From Ktedonobacterales bacterium (lineage in GTDB: Bacteria > Chloroflexota > Ktedonobacteria > Ktedonobacterales > Ktedonobacteraceae): 64,000 nt of DNA. Made by a program: the position numbers and the translations under genes. Under the pieces are notes generated by a model. That model was not told the DNA's origin and ran no database searches. It saw only the letters and a program-made list of their open reading frames with translations. Location of the stretch: positions 1 through 64,000 of the forward strand of contig DAIDJF010000008.1 in NCBI GenBank assembly GCA_027451525.1, in the 5' to 3' direction. Below are positions 8,357-16,916 of this stretch, in pieces. How positions within the stretch are numbered: position 1 is the stretch's first letter; each line of letters starts with the position of its first letter.

Positions 8357-9319
8357 TTATGGCTGGTTGCCTGCTATGTGTGTTGCGCTTACCACACGCG
8401 TCCGTCTGCGCCAGCGCAAGACAAGCCAGGCGATGATTGCTACTGGAATAATATAGATCAGGAAGGCCAGCAGCCAGATTAGCACGCTAAGTAGTCCTTG
8501 CGCGAACGCGAGCGAGGCAGCAAAGGCATCGTGGAAAATCTGTCCGATATTCCATGTTGGAGTGTTTGGCGGTGGCGGCGTGACACCCTCTAGCGGTTGC
8601 AGACCAATCACGACGGTATAGTAGCTCGTTTGTGAACTTAATTCCTTAAGGTGCGCTTCAATCTGCTCAATATCACCTTCTACCTGCGTCAAGCGGTCTT
8701 GAATGGAAATGATATCGCCAAGAGCCTGCGCATGACTCATGAGATCAAGCAGGCGTGTTTGCTCACTCTTGAGGTTGGTCAGGCGCGATTGCGTGTCGAT
8801 GTAATCGTTGGTGACATCTTGCACAGTTTCGTTTAAGCTCAAAAGTTGGCCGCCATGTTGAGCGGGATAGTTGGTGAGGTATTGCTCGATCTGTGGGTAA
8901 AGCGTTGTTTCCACGGAAAAGGTCAGCGAGATGTTATAGAGATTATTGCCAACCTGATTATACGTGATGCCTGCTGAATAGGCGCGTGGATCGGTTGTAG
9001 TAATCCAATTTTGCAGATCATTAGCGATCTTCTGCGTGTCTTTGACACTCATGCTTACATTCAGTGTCTTTATCAGGTATTGGGCGATAGGAATGTTCGA
9101 TGTGCCTTGTCCAGCAGGAGACGAACTACTACTAGAAGACGCGCTGCCAGCAGAAGAACCAGATGCTTGTGCGGGTTGATGGGCGGCTGAGAATATTGCA
9201 GGGTTGCTACTTCCGCCGGTAGTACTACTGCCACTGCCACAGGCGGCAAGTAGCAATGAGAGCGAGAGAATACATCCTGAGATGAAAAAATGCCAGCGCG
9301 TATTGCGTTGCTTTCGCAT
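8357..9319 (-). CDS. DUF4349 domain lipoprotein
   Basis: I start this 320-residue protein at ATG 9319 because GGAGG sits 8 bases upstream; a GTG five codons earlier has no ribosome site. The first 27 residues are a lipoprotein signal peptide ending in the lipobox LAAC (Cys27). A Gly/Ser-rich linker follows to about residue 75. A DUF4349 region then runs to about 250, with a coiled-coil segment (LTNLKSEQTRLLDLMSHAQA), and the protein ends with a membrane helix (LIWLLAFLIYIIPVAIIAWL) and an Arg-rich tail. The protein is therefore attached at both ends to the outer face of the membrane. DUF4349 proteins have no known enzymatic role; an envelope-stress role is speculation. It is transcribed alone. 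Confidence 0.85.
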   Translation of the reverse strand: MRKQRNTRWHFFISGCILSLSLLLAACGSGSSTTGGSSNPAIFSAAHQPAQASGSSAGSASSSSSSSPAGQGTSNIPIAQYLIKTLNVSMSVKDTQKIANDLQNWITTTDPRAYSAGITYNQVGNNLYNISLTFSVETTLYPQIEQYLTNYPAQHGGQLLSLNETVQDVTNDYIDTQSRLTNLKSEQTRLLDLMSHAQALGDIISIQDRLTQVEGDIEQIEAHLKELSSQTSYYTVVIGLQPLEGVTPPPPNTPTWNIGQIFHDAFAASLAFAQGLLSVLIWLLAFLIYIIPVAIIAWLVLRWRRRTRVVSATHIAGNQP

Positions 9320-9533
9320 AGACAAATCCTCCACATAATGTCTTGTAACAAGGACATTATGACATAGAAATTATAGTGTGGAATAGCTTCATAAAGATTA
9401 GAGCGATCTTCTGAAGTATACTCATCATCTTAATACAGAGACGCTAGTGGAGAGAAAATAGTTCCCCTAAAGATATATGGTACGGTGGAGGCTGTATCTC
9501 ATGCATGAACTATAGAGTGGCAAGATGGATGCG

Positions 9534-9573
9534 ATATGCCATTTATACGATTAATAAATGGCATATTAATTTT
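9534..9573 (-). terminator. Hairpin terminator after the GrdB-like gene
   Basis: A perfect 13-bp stem (ATATGCCATTTAT with ATAAATGGCATAT) with a 7-base loop lies immediately after the stop codon of the minus-strand gene at 9574. An A/T-rich tract sits between the stop codon and the stem. The T-run proper is on the plus-strand side, so it may act in both directions. Confidence 0.5.
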
Positions 9574-10329
9574 TTACATCACAAATGTTTCTAAAATCGG
9601 TGTGTCGCTGCGTGGGAGGAGAGCAAATGCCGTACGGATAATACGTGTTTGCAATTCTACATTATCTGGTTTGCCAAGCGGATAGCCAAGTTGGAATGGG
9701 ACAAAGAGTGCCCGTGGAGGCTGTATCTTCTCGGTAATTTCACGTAGTAGTGAGAGAGAGACAGTTGTGATACCTGCGTATTCGATTGCGCGTTGAATCA
9801 ATCCGACCGATTGATTACACATGGGTCAAACAGGGGTGAGAAGAACAACATCTACGCCATCGTGGACAAGGCGACGAGCTACCTCTGGTGCATTCTCACG
9901 TATTAATTTTGCAGGTCCAACAATAGACCCCATAAAACTGTAGTGATGAGAGGCGATAGCTCCAATTTCGTTGCGTGAACGCATTTCGCGCAAGCGATCT
10001 ATTGGTAATACAAGATTGCGGTCGCGTAGTATCCCTGTCTGGTCAAAAGCCCAGCTACGATGGTTCATTTCTAACTGCTGGGGGTCAATATCACCTGGCA
10101 ACGCGCGGAAGGAACTATCGCCCATCTTGATTGAGGTATCAAATGGTGGTTGGTCGGGTAGACTCAAGCCTGCTGTCGTGATGAGCGCGACGGTACAAGC
10201 AGATAGCGGCTTGCGCAACGGTGTTACTGCAGTCGCGACGGGGTCATCGGCTTTGGGTGTGTACTGTTTGAAAGGATAGCCTCTCAAAAAGAGCCGTTCA
10301 ACTAGGTCAATATCATCAAAGGATGCCAT
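9574..10329 (-). CDS. Glycine/sarcosine/betaine reductase selenoprotein B-like protein, probable selenoprotein (TGA at 9826-9828 read as Sec)
   Basis: Two stacked frames are really one 251-codon gene interrupted by a single in-frame TGA. Upstream of the TGA the protein ends DGVDVVLLTPV; downstream it continues P-M-C-N-Q-S-V-G-L-I. This is the GrdB-like family pattern in which the position holds Sec or Cys, giving a U-x-x-C redox pair. The downstream half carries the family block PPRALFVPFQLGYPLGKPDN. A hairpin fitting a bacterial SECIS starts 10 bases after the TGA (separate entry). The start is ATG 10329 behind AAAGGATAT. Family members in glycine reductase act on the substrate with selenol chemistry, but this short stand-alone form has no defined substrate. 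No selA, selB, selC or selD is in the window. The alternative is a pseudogene with one nonsense change, which the intact flanking frame and hairpin argue against. Confidence 0.8.
9796..9816 (-). promoter_or_regulatory. Candidate bacterial SECIS element
   Basis: On the minus strand, nine bases after the TGA, AAUCAAUC pairs perfectly with GAUUGAUU around the loop GGUCG. The loop begins 18 bases after the stop codon and has G in its first two positions. Known bacterial SECIS elements have a short stem-loop inside the coding region at about this distance, with a loop G contacted by SelB. The stem lies within a conserved coding block, so some pairing could be accidental. Confidence 0.7.
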
Positions 10330-10535
10330 AGATATATCCTTTTGTCTATTTTGTACAATATGGTTGATCTTACAGGTCTCACAGAGTATATTATATCGCG
10401 TGAAAAATGATATGACAGGGTAAGAGTGAACGATTTGTAACGATATGTTCGGCAGTTGCGATGACATAGTAGAGGCAGAGGAGTAGAGGTAGCCGAATTA
10501 CGATTTTTATACATATATCTATTTCGGAGTTTTGA

Positions 10536-11804
10536 ATGAAAAAAAAAGCATTTTTTCGTGTACAGCATTTTTTGTTTCTATGTTGTAGCCTCATTCTGTT
10601 ACTTTCATCGTGCAGGAGACCGGGAACTGTCTTGTATGGAGGCATGACACCGGGAAGTTCTCCGACACAAACGCCAGGTAGTTCGCCAACAGTATTGCCT
10701 CAAACAGCCACGCCGACACCGGGGACGCCCGTCGATGCGATAAGTGCTACTCTACAGGAACAAACGGCGCGGATTCAACAAATTATGCAAGGCATGTCGC
10801 TCGATCAAAAGCTTGGTCAGCTCATTCTTGTCGAGTATTTGGGCAATAGCTATCAGGGAAGCGGTCTACAAGAGATGATTACGCAGCAAGATGTAGGTGG
10901 TTTTATGTATCAGGAGAGCAATCATAATTTTGCTGCTCCAGATGACAGTGTGAATAATGTTGCCGCGATTTCGCAGCAGGCCATGCAGGATGCGCATATT
11001 CCCTTGTTGATTGCGACGGACCAGGAGGGTGGCCTAGTAAATCGGCTCTACATTTTTCATGGCTATCTGCCATCTGCGCAAGAAATGGGGGCGAGTGGCA
11101 ATCCACAGGTGGCCCAACAGCAAGGGAGTCAGTCCGCGAAATGGTTGCAGCAACTAGGGATTAACACTGATCTGGCTCCTGTTGTTGATGTGCAGACTGT
11201 TACCCCTCCTATCCTGGAGTCACGGATGTTTGGCAGTGACCCACAGAGTGTAGCTACCTATGCGGGAGCATTTCTGAATGGCCTGCAAACGAACGGTGTG
11301 ATAGGGTGCCTGAAGCATTTTCCTGGTTTGGGTGCTGTGACCTCTGACCCGCATGCAGGCTTGCCTATTGTAGATCGCAGCATGGCGCAGCTAGATCAGA
11401 TTGATCTGGCCCCTTATCAAATGATGATCGCAAAAGACTCGCCTGGAATGATTATGGCGACGGATGTATTAATGCCCGCGATAGACCCAAATTTGCCCGC
11501 AGAACTTTCACCGAAAGCCATTGATGGTGTGCTACGCGGCCAACTGGGCTATAACGGTGTGGTCATTACTGATGGCTTGTATATGGCTGGTATCAGTGAT
11601 CGCTGGACGCTTGGTCAAGCCGCCGTGCTGTCAATTATGGCTGGCGATGATATTGTAGAAGGGCCATATACTCCCTCACTCGTTGCCAGTGTAATCGCGG
11701 CATTTAAACAGGCTATTCAGCAAGGGCAGTTGAGTGTAGGGCGCATTGATCAATCTGTGCAACGCATTCTGCTGTTAAAAATGCAATATGGCCTACTAAA
11801 ATAA
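10536..11804 (+). CDS. Glycoside hydrolase family 3 lipoprotein (beta-N-acetylhexosaminidase-like)
   Basis: This 422-residue protein has a lipoprotein signal peptide ending LLLSSC (Cys26), then a Pro/Thr/Ser-rich linker to about residue 65, then a GH3 N-terminal TIM barrel. Seen in order are IATDQEGGLVNRL, INTDLAPVVDVQ, CLKHFPGLG with the downstream D-P-H, and VVITDGLYMAGI. The Asp of ITDG is the expected nucleophile; the second Asp common in NagZ proteins is Gly here, as in other GH3 branches. The K-H-F-P-G and D-x-H pair suggests a NagZ-like exo-hexosaminidase acting on cell-wall or chitin fragments outside the membrane. The second GH3 domain is absent, as usual for NagZ. It diverges from the GrdB-like gene and ends three bases before the convergent MarR stop codon. 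Confidence 0.85.
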   Translation: MKKKAFFRVQHFLFLCCSLILLLSSCRRPGTVLYGGMTPGSSPTQTPGSSPTVLPQTATPTPGTPVDAISATLQEQTARIQQIMQGMSLDQKLGQLILVEYLGNSYQGSGLQEMITQQDVGGFMYQESNHNFAAPDDSVNNVAAISQQAMQDAHIPLLIATDQEGGLVNRLYIFHGYLPSAQEMGASGNPQVAQQQGSQSAKWLQQLGINTDLAPVVDVQTVTPPILESRMFGSDPQSVATYAGAFLNGLQTNGVIGCLKHFPGLGAVTSDPHAGLPIVDRSMAQLDQIDLAPYQMMIAKDSPGMIMATDVLMPAIDPNLPAELSPKAIDGVLRGQLGYNGVVITDGLYMAGISDRWTLGQAAVLSIMAGDDIVEGPYTPSLVASVIAAFKQAIQQGQLSVGRIDQSVQRILLLKMQYGLLK

Positions 11805-11807
11805 GTG

Positions 11808-12284
11808 TTATGAATCTTTTTCTGTAGAAGATTCTTGATCTATGATATCTGCAAAAAGCGTATTCAATGCGTGAACAAGAGCGGGACCGGTCGTACGTAA
11901 TTCGGTTTTCACAGTCGCCGAAAGTTGGTGTAGAATAGCTTCACCTTGTACGGTAAGGTGGATAAGAACGCGCCGCTGGTCCTGCTCATCCCTTTGTCGC
12001 TCAACCAGACCCCGTTCAACTAGCCGATCAATCAACTCAACCGTACTGTGATGGTGAATTTGCAGGCGTTCCGCTAATTCGCCGACAGTGGCACTTTTCC
12101 CCTCAGGTAGACCCTTAACCATGAGTAAGAGTTGATGTTGTTGTGGTTCAAGTCCGCCTGCTCGTGCCATTTGTTCGCTGAAGCGCAAGAAGCGGCGGAG
12201 CTGATAACGAAATTCCGCCAGTGCCCGATAATCCTTGAGTTGTATCTCACTCTCTTGATCTATTTCCATAGGTGATTTTTCCAC
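11808..12284 (-). CDS. MarR family transcriptional regulator
   Basis: This 158-residue protein has a winged helix-turn-helix of the MarR type: PEGKSATVGELAERLQIHHH is followed by the recognition helix STVELIDRLVERGLVERQ and the wing DEQDQRRVLIHLT. Flanking helices would form the dimer interface. It diverges from the cytochrome b561/molybdopterin gene with a 215-bp gap, so it could control that gene and itself, but I see no clear palindrome there. The frame opens with GTG at 12284; an ATG at 12269 is an equally acceptable start, and neither has a strong ribosome site. The ligand is unknown. MarR proteins commonly sense phenolics or oxidants. Confidence 0.85.
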   Translation of the reverse strand: MEKSPMEIDQESEIQLKDYRALAEFRYQLRRFLRFSEQMARAGGLEPQQHQLLLMVKGLPEGKSATVGELAERLQIHHHSTVELIDRLVERGLVERQRDEQDQRRVLIHLTVQGEAILHQLSATVKTELRTTGPALVHALNTLFADIIDQESSTEKDS

Positions 12285-12499
12285 TACTTCTTCTTAACAA
12301 ATTGATCTCCCTCTTGCACGTCGTGAGTGAAGGAGGATGTTGTCTTTTTGACAGCATAACATGCCAAGGCAAGACTGAAAAATGGCTTAGGAGCAAATTG
12401 CTGTGTAACGGATGTCGCTTGTCATCCGTGTCCTTTAGTGTCCTGGGCATAAATATCGTTAAACGAGATAATTGTGTGAGCGAAAGAGGAGCGGTTCTT

Positions 12500-14023
12500 A
12501 TGTATGCGGGACCATTGGTTATTGCGGCACTTGGATTTCCCTGGTGGCTAAGATTAGATCATTTCATAAATCTGCTATTTATTGGACTACTGATCCGTAG
12601 TGGCATCCAGATACTTGCGGCGCATCCACGTCTCTACTGGAATGATGGCTGTAAGCCGAGTAGCAACTGGTTGAATTTCACGCGCAAGAAGATTCCGAGA
12701 GGAGGTATCTGGACTTCAATGAATGAAGAGGTTGCAGTATCGCCGCTGATTGCGCAACCAGGGAAAGATAATTTGGGTCTGGGTCGGCACTGGCATTTTT
12801 TTTCAGTTGCGATCTGGCTTCTCAATGGGATTGTCTACATTGTGTTACTGTTTGCGACAGGTGAGTGGGTGCGTTTGATACCAACCTCATGGAGTATTTT
12901 CCCTCAGGCGTGGCAGACGTTTCTTATCTATGCCAGTTTTCATATTCCGCCACTCAGTGACTTTCACCCATATGACCCGCTACAACAACTGGCATATGCA
13001 GGGGTAGTATTCCTGCTTGGTCCATTTATGTTACTGACAGGTGCGACGATGTCGCCTGCTATAGAGGCACGTTTCCCCTGGTATATCAAGCTCTTTGGAG
13101 GGCGACAGGCGGGGCGGAGCTTACATTTTTTGAGTTTAGTTGCTTTTATTATCTTTATCATCATTCACACACTACTCGTGCTAGTGGTGCGTTTTCAAAA
13201 CAATATACGCGATATTGTGTTGGGGAGCCATACAGGAACAAGTTTTGGGCTGGCATTGGCGGTTGCTATTTCTGCTCTGGTGTTCGTGTTTGCGTTTTAT
13301 GCATTGAGTTCGTGGTACTCATTGAGGCATAAACGTCAGGCGCAAGATGCACTGGGAGCAGTAGTTGATCCTTTACGAAAGTTGCTGTTGCATCACGAGG
13401 CCTCGAAACAGCATTACGAAAAAAAGGATATTACGCCCTACTTTTGGGTAAATGGTGCGCCGCCTGATAGTGAAGAATATAAGAAGTTGGCGCGCAAAAA
13501 GTTTGTGGATTGGCGGCTAGAGGTGAAAGGGTTAGTGATTAGCCCGTTGCATCTTTCGCTTGCTGATTTGCGTAAGTTGCCGAAGCAGACGCAGATAACT
13601 AAACACAATTGTATTCAAGGTTGGTCGGGTGTGGGTGAATGGGGAGGCGTACCACTAAGTGAAATATTAAAGCTTTGTGGGGCGAAACCCGAAGCGGGTT
13701 ACATCGTGTTTACTTCATATCAGGAGGGGAAGAAAGCCTATCCAGATAGTGAAGGAGAAGCGCGTGATACCCCCTTTTACGAGATTATCGATATGCGTCA
13801 GGCATATCACGCGCAAACTATTCTGGCCTACGAGATGAATGGGCAGCCGTTGCCAATGGATCATGGAGCACCGTTACGGCTGCGTGTAGAGACTGTGTTG
13901 GGGTATAAGATGATTAAGTATATCCGTTCTATGGAGCTAGTGGCTGATTATACAACGATTGGCAAGGGTCATGGTGGATATCGTGAAGATTATCAATACT
14001 ATGGACGAGGAGCGGAGATCTAA
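12500..14023 (+). CDS. Cytochrome b561-type membrane domain fused to a sulfite-oxidase-like molybdopterin domain
   Basis: I start this 507-residue protein at ATG 12500, behind AGAGGAG; the frame is open further upstream but without a ribosome site. Residues 1-300 are a multi-pass cytochrome b domain with His-containing helices (WLRLDHFINLLFIGLLI, GRHWHFFSVAIWLL, HFLSLVAFIIFIIIHTLL). Residues 310-507 are an oxidoreductase molybdopterin-binding domain. HNCIQGWSG near residue 370 supplies the Cys that binds Mo, and LPMDHGAPLRLRVETVLGYK is the family's later motif. MsrP/YedY-MsrQ systems split these parts over two genes; here one chain should pass electrons between quinone and the Mo centre. No Tat signal is present, so the topology of the Mo domain is uncertain. 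It begins the long plus-strand cluster, 100 bp before the rhodopsin gene. Confidence 0.85.
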   Translation: MYAGPLVIAALGFPWWLRLDHFINLLFIGLLIRSGIQILAAHPRLYWNDGCKPSSNWLNFTRKKIPRGGIWTSMNEEVAVSPLIAQPGKDNLGLGRHWHFFSVAIWLLNGIVYIVLLFATGEWVRLIPTSWSIFPQAWQTFLIYASFHIPPLSDFHPYDPLQQLAYAGVVFLLGPFMLLTGATMSPAIEARFPWYIKLFGGRQAGRSLHFLSLVAFIIFIIIHTLLVLVVRFQNNIRDIVLGSHTGTSFGLALAVAISALVFVFAFYALSSWYSLRHKRQAQDALGAVVDPLRKLLLHHEASKQHYEKKDITPYFWVNGAPPDSEEYKKLARKKFVDWRLEVKGLVISPLHLSLADLRKLPKQTQITKHNCIQGWSGVGEWGGVPLSEILKLCGAKPEAGYIVFTSYQEGKKAYPDSEGEARDTPFYEIIDMRQAYHAQTILAYEMNGQPLPMDHGAPLRLRVETVLGYKMIKYIRSMELVADYTTIGKGHGGYREDYQYYGRGAEI

Positions 14024-14123
14024 TGGTCATCTTAACGGTTGAAATAGTGTTGGAAGTGTCAGTTTTGGTTGCTGGATGCAGATAAGACTGTATCTATAGC
14101 CAAAGAGCTAGAAGGAGGAACTT

Positions 14124-14897
14124 GTGGTTAGTGCATTTTTCGCAATTGGTCCTGGTTTGGGAGCACCGTCGAGTATTGTGCTCTGGATCACCTGTGCCGT
14201 CATGATTGCCGCTGCTATCATATTCTCTATCATGACACGCTCAGCATCACCAGAATCACGGCATTTCTATTATGCTTCGGCGTTTATCGTCTTGTGGGCT
14301 GCTACGCTCTACTTTGTGCTTGCCTCTGGTTATGGCTATGTTACGCAACCAGGAGGGCACGTCTTTTTGTTTGGTCGCTATATTGACTGGGTAGTAACAA
14401 CGCCATTGTTGTTGCTTGACATGGCATTTGTTGCGTTGCCAAAGGGCTTCCCTGGACGCAATGCGTTGATTGCCACGTTATTGGGAGCCGATGTCTACAT
14501 GATCTTGACAGGTTTTGCTGCGGCTTTCATCCGTACAGGTTTTCGCTGGGCTTTCTTCGGTATGAGTTGTGCGGGCTTCCTGGTTATTCTTTATATCATT
14601 GTGACCAAACTGACGCCGGAGGCAGCGCGGCGTAGCCCTGATGTCAAAAAACTCTATACGCAAATATCCCCTTTACTGATGGGCTTGTGGATCTGCTACC
14701 CAATTATCTGGGTGCTTAGCCCAAGTGGTTGGGGTGTTTTCAACGCATTTGTTGCAACCCTGTTGTTTGCGGTCCTTGATGTGCTGGCAAAGGTCGGCTA
14801 TGGGTTTGTTCTACTGAAGCAGCCAGCAACCCTTAATCAGGCCGAGACGCAAACTGTGGAAGCAACAGGAGCTAGCCGTGTAGCAACACAGTACTAG
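14124..14897 (+). CDS. Bacteriorhodopsin-type light-driven proton pump (microbial rhodopsin)
   Basis: This is a 257-residue seven-helix retinal protein; the start is GTG 14124 behind GGAGG. Helix C reads GRYIDWVVTTPLLLLDMAF, so Arg85, Asp88, Thr92 and Asp99 match bacteriorhodopsin Arg82, Asp85, Thr89 and Asp96, the Asp-Thr-Asp pattern of outward proton pumps. Helix G reads AVLDVLAKVGYGF with Asp219 and the retinal Lys223 (BR Asp212, Lys216). Helix F keeps Trp189, Tyr192, Pro193 and Trp196. The Leu five residues after Asp88 suggests a green-absorbing pigment. The proton-release glutamates of bacteriorhodopsin (Glu194, Glu204) are not conserved, so release should differ. The helix-E position equivalent to BR Trp138 appears to be Phe rather than Gly, which argues against a xanthorhodopsin-type carotenoid antenna. 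No retinal-forming oxygenase is nearby. Confidence 0.93.
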   Translation: MVSAFFAIGPGLGAPSSIVLWITCAVMIAAAIIFSIMTRSASPESRHFYYASAFIVLWAATLYFVLASGYGYVTQPGGHVFLFGRYIDWVVTTPLLLLDMAFVALPKGFPGRNALIATLLGADVYMILTGFAAAFIRTGFRWAFFGMSCAGFLVILYIIVTKLTPEAARRSPDVKKLYTQISPLLMGLWICYPIIWVLSPSGWGVFNAFVATLLFAVLDVLAKVGYGFVLLKQPATLNQAETQTVEATGASRVATQY

Positions 14898-15066
14898 CAT
14901 GCAATCCTGTCAGGTAAAGAAATTTGTAGAGCGAATGAAAAGCGGCAAGGAGATATAAACAGGAGAGAAGCAAAGGTGTCCTTATATGCTCAGCAGTATG
15001 TAAGGACATCATTTATGGAAACAGTAAAGGTGGACAACCTTGCAATGCAGAAAGGCAGAGGAAGAC

Positions 15067-16857
15067 ATGACAAAACTAGTGAGTGATTTTATTCTGGAGC
15101 GTGTAGCTGAGTGGGGCGTAAAACGTATCTTTGGGTTCCCTGGCGATGGCATTAATGGAATTCTTGGCGGCTTGGAGCGTCATCAGAATCTGTTTCACTT
15201 TGTGCAGGTGCGCCACGAAGAGGAAGCCGCTTTTATGGCATGTGCGCATGCCAAGTATACAGGCGAGGTGGGTGTATGTATGGCAACCTCTGGTCCGGGG
15301 GCCATTCATTTACTGAATGGCCTGTATGATGGCAAAATGGACCACCAACCAATCGTTGCCATTGTTGGTCAGTCGGCACGCTCTGCGATGGGCGGGAGCT
15401 ATCAACAGGAGGTTGATCTTCAGAGCTTGTTCAAGGATGTTGCCAGTGAGTATGTGCAGACGATCACGGATGCTGTACAGGTACGGCAGGTAATTGATCG
15501 CGCATTCCGTATTGCGATGGCGGAACGGACCGTGACATGCATCATTATTCCAAAGGATGTTCAGGACCAGAAAGCGGTTGAGCAGCCACCGCATAAGCAC
15601 AATACGGTTCACACGGGGCTGGGCTTCTACCCACCACTGGTGACGCCTAAGAAGGAAGATTTGCAAAAGGCGGCAGATATCCTCAATGCGGGATCAAAAG
15701 TTGCGATGTTGGTTGGGGCAGGAGCCAGACATGCGACAGATGAAGTTATTGAGGTCGCAGAACTGTTGGGCTGTGGCGTTGCGAAAGCCCTCTTAGGCAA
15801 GGACGCTGTACCGGATGATCTACCATTTGTCACGGGGGGTATTGGTTTGTTGGGCACGAAGCCGAGTTGGACAATGATGTCAGAGTGTGACACGTTGCTG
15901 ATGGTTGGTTCAAGCTTCCCCTATTCAGAATTTTTACCCAAAGAGGGGCAGGCGCGCGGTATACAGATTGATATTGATGGGCGCATGCTCAGCATCCGTT
16001 ATCCGATGGAATTGCCGCTTGTAGGTGATAGTAAAGCATCACTGCGTGCCCTTATTCCTTTGTTGAAGCGTAAGACGGATCGTTCGTGGCGTGAGAGGTT
16101 AGAAGGCGACATCAAGGATTGGTGGAAGGTTGTGGAGTCGCGCGCAAAGCAGAGTGCCAATCCTATTAACCCAGAGTTGGTGGCATGGGAGCTTTCGCCG
16201 CGCTTGCCCAACAATACGATTTTGAGCGCGGACTCTGGCACGACCGCGAACTGGTATGGGCGTGATATTAAAATTAAACGCGGCATGATGGGATCGATTT
16301 CTGGCAATCTGGCAACGATGGCTGCGGCGGTTCCCTATGCAATAGCGGCTAAATTTGCCTACCCTGATCGTCCAGTTGTTTCGCTTACAGGTGATGGAGC
16401 GGTGCAGATGCTAGGATTGAATGGCTTCATCACGGTGGGCAAATATTGGAAAGAGTGGAGCGATCCGCGCCTGATCTTTATTGTGTTTAACAATCGCGAT
16501 TTGAATCAGGTTTCGTGGGAGATGCGCGTGGATGAAGGGAATCCACGTTTGCCGCTGACGCAAAGCATACCGGATTTTCCTTATGACGTGTTTGCCAATT
16601 CGATTGGCTTGCATGGTATTCGCGTAGATAAACCGGAACAATTGGGGGCAGCCCTTGATGAGGCTCTTTCATCAAGCCGCCCAGTTGTTATGAATGTCTA
16701 TACTGACCCGAATGTTGAGACACTGCCGCCGCATATCACATTTAAACAGGCTTCCAACTTCATGCAGACCCTGGTTAAGGGTGATCCAAATGAGATCGGT
16801 ATTGTTGCCGAGTCAGTGAAGGAAATGGTACAAGGCGTTCTTCCAAGTCAAGGCTAA
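15067..16857 (+). CDS. Thiamine pyrophosphate-requiring enzyme (pyruvate oxidase / acetolactate synthase-like)
   Basis: This is a 596-residue enzyme with the three-domain TPP layout. The N-terminal PYR domain has IFGFPGDGINGILGGLE and RHEEEAAFMA (catalytic Glu near residue 50). The central domain has VAMLVGAGARHA. The C-terminal PP domain has the Mg/TPP motif starting GDGAVQMLGLNGF near residue 442 and ending at the Asn pair near 474. It resembles pyruvate oxidase (PoxB) and the broad group labelled thiamine pyrophosphate-requiring protein; a 2-oxoacid substrate is likely but the product is not decided by sequence. ATG 15067 follows GAGGAAG; an upstream TTG at 15040 is weaker. If it is PoxB-like it would be peripheral to the membrane and feed electrons to quinone, which fits the cluster. 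A hairpin separates it from the next gene. Confidence 0.8.
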   Translation: MTKLVSDFILERVAEWGVKRIFGFPGDGINGILGGLERHQNLFHFVQVRHEEEAAFMACAHAKYTGEVGVCMATSGPGAIHLLNGLYDGKMDHQPIVAIVGQSARSAMGGSYQQEVDLQSLFKDVASEYVQTITDAVQVRQVIDRAFRIAMAERTVTCIIIPKDVQDQKAVEQPPHKHNTVHTGLGFYPPLVTPKKEDLQKAADILNAGSKVAMLVGAGARHATDEVIEVAELLGCGVAKALLGKDAVPDDLPFVTGGIGLLGTKPSWTMMSECDTLLMVGSSFPYSEFLPKEGQARGIQIDIDGRMLSIRYPMELPLVGDSKASLRALIPLLKRKTDRSWRERLEGDIKDWWKVVESRAKQSANPINPELVAWELSPRLPNNTILSADSGTTANWYGRDIKIKRGMMGSISGNLATMAAAVPYAIAAKFAYPDRPVVSLTGDGAVQMLGLNGFITVGKYWKEWSDPRLIFIVFNNRDLNQVSWEMRVDEGNPRLPLTQSIPDFPYDVFANSIGLHGIRVDKPEQLGAALDEALSSSRPVVMNVYTDPNVETLPPHITFKQASNFMQTLVKGDPNEIGIVAESVKEMVQGVLPSQG

Positions 16858-16871
16858 CTGAGTACGCAGCT

Positions 16872-16902
16872 GAGCAGGTCAGGTCAGCACCTGAACCTGC
16901 TC
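16872..16902 (+). other. Intergenic hairpin
   Basis: GAGCAGGTCAGGT and ACCTGAACCTGCTC form a stem of 13 pairs with one bulged base between the TPP enzyme and enolase-superfamily genes. No T-run follows, so it is not a classical terminator. It might set relative expression or protect mRNA ends. Confidence 0.5.
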
Positions 16903-16916
16903 ACGCAGGGAAATAA

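Noticed and set aside
9826-9828. TGA taken as the true end of one gene and the ATG at 9822 as the start of another
   Set aside because: The family match continues through the TGA, the second ATG has no ribosome site, and a SECIS-like hairpin follows. A nonsense mutation remains possible but is less likely.
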